Source: Hofstenia miamia (taxonomy: Eukaryota; Xenacoelomorpha; Acoela). Taken from it: a stretch of 64,000 nt of DNA. The notes under the pieces were generated by a model, which was given only the letters and a program-made list of their open reading frames with translations, made no database searches and had not been told where the DNA came from. Positions 33,731-44,595 of the stretch are shown piece by piece. The stretch covers positions 2,391,913 through 2,455,912 of the forward strand of contig SCFE01000014.1 in assembly GCA_004352715.1 (NCBI GenBank), in the 5' to 3' direction. Each line of letters begins with the position of its first letter. Position 1 is the stretch's first letter. A program made the translations under genes and the position numbers.

Positions 33731-33731
<1 letters not shown>

Positions 33732-33779
<48 letters not shown>
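33732..33779. repeat. (TAA)n tract shared by two retrotransposons
   Basis: Sixteen or so TAA units. They are the 3' tail of the plus-strand Dong/R4 copy and also abut the 3' end of the minus-strand CR1/Jockey-like element, whose minus-strand end reads AATAAAGTGATTTTATTATT. Confidence 0.9.
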
Positions 33780-33780
<1 letters not shown>

Positions 33781-33899
33781 TCACTTTATTTAAAACTGAA
33801 TAACAAAAATATTAAAAATTAAAAGAAGAAAACTAATATTGCAGGGGCAGAGAAGAAACTTTTTACATGTAGCTGTATGAATTATCATATTCTGTGCTT

Positions 33900-35950
33900 T
33901 AGAAGTTTAGCACATGACGCATAAATTTAGCTTTAAAAAGTTCAAGAGCATCAAAAACAGAGATATCTGTTTTAATCTGCATGTAATTTGCAAGCCTTGT
34001 AACACGATAAAAATATGGTAGCCGAATCTAAGTTTTGAAATTTGAAATAAAGTAATGGAACTTGATTGAAAATTAAACATAAAATGAAATGTTACGAAAG
34101 ATGTAAAAATCACAAATATCATGTAGTAATGCATTGAACATCACCATATCTTTATACTGACACAAAAGTTATATTGGAAGCAAATTTAGAGCAATAATTC
34201 TATGATTATAATTAGAAATGTTGGATAACTTAGTACATCTTCCTTGAAAATTTTCAAGACGTGAGATATCTGAAAAGGATGGAAACCATACATCATAATG
34301 GATAAAAACATTGTTTTATAAAGAGTAATTTTGGTCGATGTATGGCAAAGAACGACGTAAAAACATAAAAACACGATTGCATTTTACTAGTTTGTGAGAT
34401 ATACGGACAGACCAGGGAAAGTTATTTCTGACATAAACAGCTTAATCTCGCATTAATGAACTAGGGCAAACATCGATATCATTAGCAAGCTGTTGTCAGA
34501 ATTAAACTCCATCTTGTTGTTGACAGCCCATTTTAAAAGAGAAAGTTGATCTTTTTTGAGATTTCTAGAATTGCTGCTAAAAATTTTTAACTTATCTGCA
34601 AAGAGATATACACCTGTGCTAGAACAAGATTCAGGTAGGGCATTTATGAAGCAGAGAAATAGTAACGGTTCAAGAGAGGAGCCTTATTGAGGCACTCCAC
34701 TAGTAACTGGTAAACGACTAAAGACAGCTCCATTGTAATGGATTTTCTGAGCATGATTTGATAAGTAAGATGCAAATATGGAAAAAAATTGTCATCAATA
34801 TCAAAATTATTTTGTAGTTTGCCAATAAGTAAATCATGCGGTACTTTATCAAAAGCTTTTCGAAAACATCATTTTTTGAAACTTTTTTGTGCAATGGTAA
34901 AATTTAAGAATAGGAGGTGGAAGGGAATTGGGCATATATATATATATATATGGAAGATAGTCTAATGCACAACCATGCCAAGTAGAGTCCTTTATTAATT
35001 CAATAATTTTATCAAGTGAACAGTTAATTGTATTATGTATCGAATTATCAAAATTGCAATTAATAAAATTAGACTCTGAGAATACAAATTGAAAATATTG
35101 GTTAAACATAGAACAAATTTCAGCAGAGTTTTCTGCACGCTGATTTTTCCAATTTAAAAATTGAATAGTTTCCTCAGATTTTATCAGTGTTGGCTGATTA
35201 TAATCAAGCTATTAAAATCGGATTTTAATCGACATTTTTAAAAGCAAAATCAACGGTTGATTTAGACGCATGGTTTACGCGTTTATGCAGGCCTTTCACG
35301 TGCAAAACATGTATGACGAGCGGCTGCTTTGTTGTGAACAATTCAAATGTGCGAATTGAATGAACCGTGCGCGTGTGTTACATAACATTACATTTTAACA
35401 TTTGCATAGTGTGTTGTATGTACGAGGCTAATGAAATCATGATATTCTAATGAGGCTATTCTATATTCTAATATGCTAATGATATTCTAGCAATGTTATA
35501 CCTTTTCGAAATTTCATGAAAAACGTTAAAGAAAATTCAATTTTAGTTTTTCATTGATTATAATCAAGATTTAATTATTTTGTATTAAAATCAGTTGATT
35601 TGATTATAATAGAATAAAATCATAAATCATCCAAGCCTGGATTTTATAGATTTTAACAATTTGTAGCATGTATTCAGAGATGATTTGTCAGAAAATTGGT
35701 CTAGAAAGATAATTTTATCAAGTTCAATTGAATGAAAAAGATCAGTAGATACAGTGATAAGTTTGGCAAAAGCTTTTCTACGCGGAGTTTTAAGATATTT
35801 ACGTTTGGCGGCGCCTGTAATATTAAACAGATCAACAGTGTGGGAAGTAAAGTATGATGGTAGTGAGTTACGGGTCTTTCGTTTTTTTTCGGCACGAAGT
35901 AATCGATTATTTCAAACAAAGAGTTGTACCAGTATATAAAATAAGGAGTT
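33900..35950 (-). pseudogene. CR1/Jockey-like reverse transcriptase, broken
   Basis: Minus-strand motifs in 5' to 3' order: an endonuclease-RT linker (FNITGAAKRKYLKTPRRKA, about 35830-35770), LFNxxF-like FNQYFQFVFS (about 35105), the motif A region FRKAFDKVPHDLL (about 34866-34826), SGVPQ followed by a stop and then SLEPLLFLCFINALP (about 34705-34640), FADKLKIF where FADDTKI is usual (about 34605; one catalytic Asp replaced by Lys), and a C-terminal YRVTRLANYMQ...FDALELFKAKF block (about 34000-33905). This is the replication enzyme of a CR1/L2/Jockey-group LINE. A TA run (34936-34951), stops and shifts show it is long dead. The exact clade needs a tree. Confidence 0.85.
35185..35639. mobile_element. 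hAT-type MITE, 455 bp
   Basis: Left end CAGTGTTGGCTGATTATAAT; right end, reverse complemented, CAGGCTTGGATGATTTATGA. Both flanks are GATTTTAT (35177-35184 and 35640-35647), a perfect 8-bp target duplication. The interior has no coding capacity. It sits inside the CR1/Jockey-like element. Confidence 0.93.
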
Positions 35951-36879
35951 GTGCCATCACTGTAAAATGAAATCTTAAATATATTTCAACTTTATTGGAC
36001 TGATAAAATGAATAGCAGCGGTTTTTTGTATCATTTCCGAATGATCGAATGTTGAGTAAGTTGTCAATTTTATTAAGGCACAATGAAATATTGAAACAGC
36101 TAATAGCAAAGAAATTATTAGACTAAACCATATTGAGTTAACCTGATTCTGATTCTGTTTTGTCCTGGACCTTATTTGCCTCAAAATTGACCTGAAAGCT
36201 GACCCGACCTAATTAATCCTTATAGACTTGATTTAAAAATTCTGACCATTGCTAAACCAAGGATGTCTTTGGACACAACACTATATTATTCATATGTGAG
36301 AAAGAAATTGAATCTAATCTACATATCTTCCTAAATTTTTATATTTCCATTATTGAAATTCATTTTTTCCAATAAAACTGAGTAATTCAGTAAAAAACTT
36401 AGAATTTCCCAAAAAATAGAAGAAGCAAATTTGCTTATAGAATGAAAATGTAATTTGTTTCTAACACTATCTTAAAAGGTTTTTCAATCATTAATTGTAC
36501 AGTAAGCTGCGTTGAACTGTCATTTTCTCTACCTTGTTAAATCAGCCATGAAATTCCAACGGCAGATGTTGAAATCAATTAGGCTTTTGACATTGTACCT
36601 TTGTCACGTAGTGTAAGGCTTAAAGGTTTAGAGCAATTGCAAAAGAAGCTAAGTAAATGTTAATCTCAAAAACGATTGCAGCTACTCTTTGTCGAAACAC
36701 GTTAATTCTTTTATGTGATCCACGATTTAGTGTGTTTGAAATTTACTAGGTGTGAATTCTATTATGTCGTTTATAATTGATATACGCAGTAAACCAAATT
36801 ATCCCATGTCTACTTGGAGTCTCTGAACGTTTTCTAGCCTGCAATTCTAATGCATCGATAAAACTCCTTCAAAACTTTA
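35951..36879. other. Stretch without recognised gene
   Basis: No family recognised. A short plus-strand segment at 36547-36586 (KFQRQMLKSIRLL) resembles 43558-43590 (PFQQQMFKSIRFL) in both DNA and reading frame. Confidence 0.5.
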
Positions 36880-37364
36880 GTGTTGTTTATAAAAGAGGTT
36901 ATATAGTGCTAAACTTAGCTTAAACAACAGTATCTTTTAATATTTGTTTGTATTATCTCCATACATTTTTGCTTTACATTTTTAGTGCGTGTCCATCTCT
37001 GAAGCAGAAACGAAAACAAAAAATCTGGTAAATGTATAAAGTTTTTAATAACAATAACAATATAATAAGAATCAATAGGCTAAGTTATTATCAAATTTTT
37101 AATAACTGAAACGGTAAGTTTGAGAGTTCAATATCCTCAGAAACAATTTAATTCCGATTACTAAACTTCAAATGAGTTCAGTTGGACCGCAAATATATTT
37201 AGGAACCAGGCACCAACGAATTTTTTGTTTTTCTGCTAAAAAATCATTTGTTCCGAATATTGAATACCAAACTCTTATTGAAATAATAGAAGCGGATGTT
37301 ATTCTGGGCAACGTTCTGGGCCCTGACCATCCAGGGGCGGACTGGGCCGGCGAGTGAGTGTGTG
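36880..37364. repeat. 485-bp direct duplication, copy 1
   Basis: Same as 37592-38076. It ends inside the left terminus of the hAT transposon (CAGGGGCGGACTGGGCCGG...GTGTG) at a 12-base N-run (37365-37376), so it is most likely an unmerged contig end rather than a real duplication. Confidence 0.9.
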
Positions 37365-37376
37365 NNNNNNNNNNNN

Positions 37377-37590
37377 CCTATGATATTTCTCTCATGCTTA
37401 AATCTTGCAAGTTATCTGGTCCTTGTTATCCTGACGGTGTTCCTTCCTTTGTAATTCATGAAACCTCCTCCACGCTTTCTATCCATTTAAAGCATCTTTA
37501 CTCCTTCATTTGCTCCACTAAGCGCTATCCCGCCTGTTGGAAGACATCTTGGATTTCTCCGCTGTTAAAATCTAATCAGCTTCCCTCCTC
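37377..37590 (+). pseudogene. Isolated non-LTR RT fragment between gaps
   Basis: A 214-bp island between an N-run and a single N reads without stops: KLSGPCYPDGVPSFVIHE, then a CWKTSWISPLLKS block. This matches the SxGPDGIPxxxLK...WKxAxITPIFK region at the start of CR1/Jockey-type reverse transcriptases. It has no continuation on either side, so its placement here is doubtful. Confidence 0.8.
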
Positions 37591-37591
37591 N

Positions 37592-38076
37592 GTGTTGTTT
37601 ATAAAAGAGGTTATATAGTGCTAAACTTAGCTTAAACAACAGTATCTTTTAATATTTGTTTGTATTATCTCCATACATTTTTGCTTTACATTTTTAGTGC
37701 GTGTCCATCTCTGAAGCAGAAACGAAAACAAAAAATCTGGTAAATGTATAAAGTTTTTAATAACAATAACAATATAATAAGAATCAATAGGCTAAGTTAT
37801 TATCAAATTTTTAATAACTGAAACGGTAAGTTTGAGAGTTCAATATCCTCAGAAACAATTTAATTCCGATTACTAAACTTCAAATGAGTTCAGTTGGACC
37901 GCAAATATATTTAGGAACCAGGCACCAACGAATTTTTTGTTTTTCTGCTAAAAAATCATTTGTTCCGAATATTGAATACCAAACTCTTATTGAAATAATA
38001 GAAGCGGATGTTATTCTGGGCAACGTTCTGGGCCCTGACCATCCAGGGGCGGACTGGGCCGGCGAGTGAGTGTGTG
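37592..38076. repeat. 485-bp direct duplication, copy 2
   Basis: Second copy of 36880-37364; this copy continues into the complete hAT transposon. It contains a 61-codon open frame (37884-38069) starting MSSVGPQIYLG that I do not recognise and that runs into the transposon end. Confidence 0.9.
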
Positions 38077-40015
38077 ATCGCCCGCTGGGCCGGGCCGAGC
38101 CGCATTTGAACATGGGCTGGGCCGCCGTGCAATCAGAAACTAACAGACAAAGCCAATTTGATGGTGTAACTGATAGTTTCAACCTAGGCAGCCTAGTCAA
38201 CCTACAAATTTTACATTTTAGCCGCTTTCTTGTGCCATAACTTTTACAATTGTCCTATATTATTTGCATAAAATATAACATTAAGATATGAATGCCTAAT
38301 TTTGAAAAGATTATCACGTGATAATTGTGTACTATATAACGATTTTTCATTTAGTCGTTCTCAAAATGAGTGCGTTTGAGAAAACAATTAAAATTATCAG
38401 TTGCAAACAGTCAGTTGCCTTGTTGCCTAGCCCAAGATACATTCAGGAAAATATATTAATTTAATAGTTTCCTTATTTTGTACCTTCAAGAAAATCTCAG
38501 TCTGATTTTCATTTCATTTTGGTACGTCATCTCTAACGGTAGAAAAAGTGAAGGAAATAAAACTAATGAGTTTTATTTTAGATTTTAGTTAATCTTATTT
38601 TTGTGCTATTGTTAGCAACTGAAAATGGATTAGGGGCACCAAAATTTACGATTAGGATCAGTGATAACCAGCGTTAAAATAAATCAAATTTAAAATCTAA
38701 TAGAATGAACCAGTCTACTAATTTAAAATCTAAAAAACTCTGGAAGTTGTTATTACACAGTTAGTAAGCAGTAAATATTATTGTAGGAAAAGGACAACCA
38801 GCGTTATGGAACACGTCACATTAAGCAAAGCACGGCAGAAATTGAAAGAAGCAATATTTATTTAAGTTTCTTTAGAGATATAATGTTTTTCATACATTTG
38901 GCACATTGTAAAAAATGGTGTTTAAAAGTAATTAAAGTAGACTGTTTTAACTTCATATATGTTGAAATTTTCAGCAAAAATCAGCACAAATTGCAAGTGA
39001 CAACATTGTTTGAAAACTTTTAAAATAACTAATACCTTATGTGCATAATTTATTGTGATAAGGGTGTTCATTTGTATCTGTTTTTAATTACATTATTTTT
39101 TAGTTATGTAGCGCCTAGGAGATGCCGAAATGTTACGAATTAAGAAGAAAAAAGCTCTAGCACAAGATGCAGAAAAACTTCACTCACTTGTTGATTGGTT
39201 TAATCGCGGGTCTAAACCAACTTCTAGTCAGCTTCATCAAACAGATGCCTCTTTAGATTTTGTTTTTCCGGAAGCGAGAGCATACGACGACATCCATGCT
39301 GGTGTTGAGGGTGATTCCAGTGCAGGTGTGCACGATGATGTATATGCCCTAACTGACGAAGCCGGGCAAACTGACAATGCAGATGCTTCGGGTATTGTCT
39401 TATTTGAACGGCCAAATCCCTATAATATGAATTCTTTCTTTTCAAAGCATCCAATACAACTGGCAGACAATATTTTGATTATTTTGCTCAGTTTGTCTTG
39501 CATGTACTAAAAAAGACATGTTATCAGTTGTTGCATTGATGCCATTAAGCTTGTGGGAAAGCACGGATTAAGTTATCACGGAAAAAGACATGAGGCGGCA
39601 TTTTCATTGAGTAATCCCGATGTTGATTATGGCACATTTCTAGAAATTATTACTATACTAAGTCATTACAATACATGTTTGAAGGAGCATATTAATGCAG
39701 CAATTAAGAAAAGTCAGTGTATGTCTTCACTTGCAGCACGAAAGGGCACAAATGTTCTCAATCGAAATTGATACTACTCAGGATATAAGCGTAACAAACC
39801 AATGTAGTGTAATTTTACGATATGTTGCAGACAATCAGGTTAAGGAACGTCTTCTTGGCATGAAACCAGTGAAGGTAAGAGCCACAGGATTAGCCAGGTT
39901 TGAGTTATTTAAAGCTTCCTCGCTTATTCAAAATTTGATATCAAGAAATGTGTCGCGAGTTGTACTGATTTTGCATCCAATATGCAAGGTGCCTGCAATG
40001 GTTTGCAGTATGGCT

Positions 40016-41176
40016 CATAGGTGTAAACCGGTCGGGTCAACCGGCATGACCGGCACCGGTCAGACCGGTGCAGGTCGGGCCGGGTCAGTATTTTATGACC
40101 GGCCGGTTTGAACCGGTCTAAAACCGGTCAAATAACGACTGAGTGAATGAAAAAGATTTAGCTTCTCTTGATTGAATTTTGATGAAATCCGTAATTTCAT
40201 CATGTTTAATCGCCAAAATTTCAAAATTCTATGCAACTGGATAAAAATTGAGACTTACTAGAGGATATTTTTTCAGTAATTGACATAATTGCATCACTTG
40301 TAAAGGAGTTGGTCGATTTGTATGTGCAGTATTTTTTCAAATAATTTACTAAAAGGTTGCGTTATTCAGATTGGCCTATAATTTTTAGCACTAAAGGGAT
40401 CTCCATTTTTATATAAAAGTGTTACATCTGATTTTTTCATTATCTCCGGAAATTCATTTTCAACGATGCATTGATTAAGTGCAAATAATATGTGGTCGCT
40501 AAATAGATAAAAAAATTCTTAAATATAAAGAAAGGTAAATGAGTCGAATTTATTAACGTCTAAATTTCGTACAATAACTTTTAATTCTTCTAAGGTAGAA
40601 AACCTAAATTGCAACGTCGACTTACAATTTGATTGACTAAGTTTTGATAGAGGAATTTTATGAAAATTGAAGTTACCTCATTCTTTAAATTTAAACATTT
40701 CTAGGTCGATTCTCTTTCCAAAACAGCTCGTAATATTGAATACCCTACTGACATTAAAAAATATAATCCCTTAAAAAGCATTTAATAATCTTCCCTAAGC
40801 AAAAATATATTTCTGGTAGATCATTGCTAGAATACAAACTGTATAATGATGACAATACGATAACTCGTTATTAAAGTAGTACTATACTAATTCAATCAAA
40901 GTGTGGAGATTTGTTTTTTAGTTTATGTACTTTTGTGTATATGTGTTGTGTCATGCACTCCTAGATTATTATATTGAAATAATCTAGGAGTCCATAGTTG
41001 TGTTAATTTATTGATGATATTCATATATATATATATATATAGAGCATTTTTCATGTAAATATTTAATTAGACTTTGAAAAAAGTTCGGCCGGTCAGACCG
41101 GCCGGTCAACCGGTTTCAGTTGGCACCGGTACCGGTCGGGTCGGGTCGGCCATTTTCCGACCGGTTTACACCTATG
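40016..41176. mobile_element. hAT-type MITE nested in the hAT transposon
   Basis: Ends are a perfect 20-bp inverted repeat, CATAGGTGTAAACCGGTCGG. The flanking octamer GTATGGCT occurs at 40008-40015 and 41177-41184, a perfect 8-bp duplication lying inside the transposase coding region. Subterminal DNA is packed with CCGGTC/GACCGG motifs on both sides (about 40030-40130 and 41086-41165). No coding frame. Perfect ends suggest it is younger than its host element. Confidence 0.95.
40957..40991. repeat. Perfect 14-bp-stem hairpin inside MITE
   Basis: ACTCCTAGATTATT is followed by a 7-base loop and AATAATCTAGGAGT, an exact inverted repeat. A short TA run follows at 41028-41041. Confidence 0.95.
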
Positions 41177-42849
41177 GTATGGCTTACTATTGTTTCTCCT
41201 AATCGACTTCACGTTTGGTGCCACGCGCATGTCTTGAATGTGGTGATAGTGGACTCTTCAAACTTTCCCAGTGCAACGAATTTGTTTGGGCTGCTTGACT
41301 CATTAATGTTCTTCCATGAATTGCATGAATTGCATTTACGAATGGATGTATGAAGAAAATATGTTGATGGTGGTAGACGACTTAACAGACTTCTAGGCAA
41401 AACTAGATGGTGGGCAAAGGAGAAGATATTGAGAACAATATTTGGAAGCTTCGATTACCCTGAAGGGTCGTGTTTTGTATCATTTCACTTGAGGAAATTG
41501 AGGCATGTTCTAATATGAAAGCCGAAATTAGGTACAATGCCGAATGCTTGCGAAACGGTCTGCTGAAGTATGAGACGATTGGTACTGTCCAACTGTACTT
41601 GCGCATTTTTAAGCATACCACGCCGTTGCCCATGTACCTACAAACACATTGCATGGACTATTTTACAGCTCATAAAAAAGTCATGGCAACATTGGATACC
41701 CTATCTGAATACTCTCTTGATTTTGATTCTGTAAGCTCAGCCGCCTCTCGTTTTGCAGCATGGGCAAACGATTCTATGCTTGATATCAGCGACTCAGTGT
41801 GTTCAGCAATTTTTAGCGAAACGCGCACTTGAAGAATAAAGAAGATGCCAGGTGAAGGAGTTTAAGACGAGCCGATTGTTCGTAGGAAACAGAGATACAT
41901 TTTCAATACGTTTAATGCAGTCTTTGATGCTATAACAACTTGCCTATTGTCCCGATTTGCAGAACATGCTGTCAGCAACAAATGCTTTTAAATTTTCATC
42001 CAAAGCTGTTTAGTCTTATTAACTTTGATTCCGTAATTGTGGATAGTTTTTTTCCATTGAGCAATGTTTTAATTGAATTTGATGAAATAGCTACGCTATA
42101 TCGCATAAAGGATGAACTACACTTTTTTCACTAAAATAGAAAAGCCTAAAACGTCCCACATACCATGATATTGATAGTCATCTGGAAGGAGAGGAGATTC
42201 AGGACATGGAAGAAATGGTTGACTCTGATTCAGAAGCGGAAGAAAAAAGCAATCAGAATGTAAGATTTAGAAGAGAATGCCACAATTGTATTTTATGTTA
42301 CTTCCTGGTTCTTCTGAATTACGCGCTATACAGTAGTTCATTTCATGTTCTGTTTCTGGCATACAAATATCTTCTAAATATTCCGATTTCATAGGTTGCT
42401 TTTGACCGTTCTTTTTCCAAGCTAAAGTACATCAAAACATGTCTGAGATTCACTTTGAGTGATGATCATTTGGATTCTTTAATGCTGCTAGCATCGGAAC
42501 AAGATATTAATTCATTAAAAATGAGGATGTGGTCGATGAAGTTGCTCGAAAGAGCAATTTATTTTCCAAATTGTTTTTCTATCTATGCTATGATATGAAC
42601 CACTTTGAAAATATATTTTGATTTAAGTTAACGCTTGTTGTTAGAATCGTTCATGTTTTGGCATGAAACACACACTCTTCGCGAATTTAGTTTCTCATTG
42701 TGGCGCTTAAAATTGGTCAAATTGGGCATTGGACACTTTCTAAAAAATATCGCCAATACTTTCAAATAGAAAGGAATAAAGTCCCCGCTGTGAGTCGAAT
42801 TATGGACCGATTTGCAGTTGCGATCGCCCAGTCAGCCTTTGTGACCATC

Positions 42850-44221
42850 CCAATAAAACTCAATTGATAATCATAAATGAAAGTTCAGTCCTTGATAAAT
42901 TCTAAATAAAAATTATAGGTAAAATTGTTTAGCTGTACTTGAAGAGTAAAACACTTATTAAGACTAAAACATATATATATATATAATAGTACTGAAGAAG
43001 TTACTCTGAAAATTATGTTTTCAAAGTATTCCTTTATTAGATGTGATGGTAGCCACAAAAACATTTAAAAATAGATATATAGGAAAAAATTCTCTGTTTT
43101 GTATTAGTTGCAAAATTAGAAATAGCTTTAAATGATGTCTTCTGATACTAGATTTATTAAGTCAAATTCACAAGATGCTGCCATTCCAAATATATTACGC
43201 TGTAATGAAGTTAGCGGGTTGTCTACACTGCAAAGCTAATTTTATGGACGGCTTGTGTTAGTTGATTTCTTGTTATCTTCTAGTGTCTTGATTGTTGATA
43301 GAGCAGAAGGTATTTATTGCAAGATCAAAGGTTTCGAATCACCGAAATCAATGTCTGTCTGGTTGTTTTATATTCTTCCTAAGTTAGAAAGAAAACTGAT
43401 TTTCCATATCAAAATAAAGGACTCATTTAAAATAAGGATGACAGTGTTGCAAAACCGTCAATTTGATCTAGAATTGGAAAGCATTAAGAATAAAACTAAA
43501 ATATAGACGCTCTGTTTTACCCTTAGGAATTTATGCTTTGCAACAAATCAATCACGCCATTTCAGCAACAGATGTTCAAATCGATTAGATTTTTAAAATC
43601 TTAGCATTATAACACAGTTTATGTCCAATTGCTTTTTGAAGTCTATCATGCATTTAAAAGATGTTTATCAATAACTGCAAAAGAGGAATTAGTGAAGTCA
43701 TTTTTGCTTTATATTTTTAAATTTGATATTCTACACCCATTTATCAAAGAGTTTAAACAATACACATCAACTATGACTGTACTAGATACATTTTGTTTTG
43801 CATATTTTACCTTTTATAAAGACAAAAGCAGATGTATTTGAGGCAAAGAACTGTAAAAATGAAATATAAAAATTGCGTTTGGATGTAATTGTTTGTCAAA
43901 TGCATATGATGTGTAGTAAATTTTGTAGATAGTTTGAAATTAAGAAATTTTAAATTTATAATATCAATATTTGCTAGAAATTCAATAATAATGGACTTTT
44001 GGATTAATTAATGACAATGGTAGGCACTAACTTTGGTTCTGACACATAACCATGTTAGTTATTGAAACAAAATTCTTCTTCAAGCTTATCATTTTTATCC
44101 CAATATCGCTTTTAAACTATTAATTTAAATATATTTTATCCAACCAAGTCTGTTTTCAATTAGCAGCACATCTGTAATTCAAAATTAAGGCAAAAATATA
44201 AGACATAACTATAATTATTAA
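42850..44221. other. Stretch without recognised gene
   Basis: Two plus-strand open frames of 83 (43255-43506) and 70 codons (43629-43841) have unremarkable, mixed composition and no family I know. A TA run lies at 42970-42984. I cannot call them genes. Confidence 0.45.
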
Positions 44222-44229
44222 CTTACTAC

Positions 44230-44587
44230 CAGACTTGTAAACGAGCAGAACTTCTAACGAGCCGAGTTTAAGCACAGTATTTGATATACAACGAGCCCAA
44301 AACGAGCCTATTTTAGACCAAGCAAGTTTATAGTTCTGCTTGTTAATTTGATTATGGAGATTTATTCTTATTTTTTGCAGCCAGTATGCCTTTTCTATAA
44401 TCTTATTTAAGAAGTGTTTATTAAATAATAGGAAGAGCTACGTAAAAAATTCTTTGAGCACAATATTTTTAAAAAAATACCAAGCTAAAACGAGCCTCAT
44501 TCAAAAATTTTATGTGGCGAGCCGAGCCGAACTTACACAAAATTTAAACGAGTCGAGCTTGGAAATGTCAGCTCGTTGACAAGTCTG
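44230..44587. mobile_element. hAT-type MITE, 358 bp
   Basis: Left end CAGACTTGTAAACGAGC; right end, reverse complemented, CAGACTTGTCAACGAGC (16 of 17). Flanks CTTACTAC (44222-44229) and CTTAGTAC (44588-44595) match at 7 of 8. Subterminal CGAGCC motifs recur on both sides. No coding frame. Confidence 0.92.
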
Positions 44588-44595
44588 CTTAGTAC

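Larger units (their letters stand above)
31714..33779 (+). mobile_element. Dong/R4-clade LINE copy 2, 5'-truncated
   Basis: A non-LTR retrotransposon fragment that starts abruptly within the reverse-transcriptase region right after a TAA tract and ends in (TAA)n at 33732-33779. Its codons are GA-rich on the plus strand, in sharp contrast to the AT-rich surroundings, which suggests a younger or separately acquired family. Confidence 0.92.
33780..35950 (-). mobile_element. CR1/Jockey-like non-LTR element, decayed
   Basis: Minus-strand retrotransposon from about 35950 (5' truncated) to 33780 (3' end next to the TAA tract). A 455-bp hAT MITE (35185-35639) interrupts it. Coding similarity continues on both sides of that MITE, showing that the MITE inserted later. 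Confidence 0.85.
39130..42570 (+). pseudogene. hAT transposase, DUF4371/ZMYM1-like, broken
   Basis: Encodes the remains of a hAT transposase of the type annotated as zinc finger MYM-type 1-like in many invertebrates. Pieces in order: N-terminal MLRIKKKKALAQDAEKL (39130, possibly after an intron ending TTTTTAG); a TTF-like FCSVCLAC (about 39475-39505); KHGLSYHGKRHEAA (39559 on); EIDTTQDI with the first catalytic Asp (about 39760); TDFASNMQG with the second (about 39967-39990); then the inserted MITE. After it come LHVWCHAHVLN (about 41208), TRWWAK (about 41404-41421), a helical insertion domain in the open frame 41470-41832, and a C-terminal dimerisation region FSKLKYIKTCLRFTLSDD...LMLLASEQDINSLK (about 42410-42520). 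Multiple frameshifts and the insertion inactivate it. Motif order is complete, so the element was once autonomous. Confidence 0.9.
38044..42841 (+). mobile_element. Complete 4.8-kb hAT transposon, inactive
   Basis: Left end CAGGGGCGGACTGGGC; right end, reverse complemented, CAAAGGCTGACTGGGC (13 of 16 match). Flanks are TGACCATC at 38036-38043 and 42842-42849, a perfect 8-bp duplication, the hallmark of hAT insertion. It encodes one plus-strand transposase and carries a second hAT-type element at 40016-41176. Confidence 0.94.

Noticed and set aside
39224-39454. 76-codon minus-strand frame over the hAT transposase
   Set aside because: Antisense shadow; the plus strand carries the recognisable transposase.
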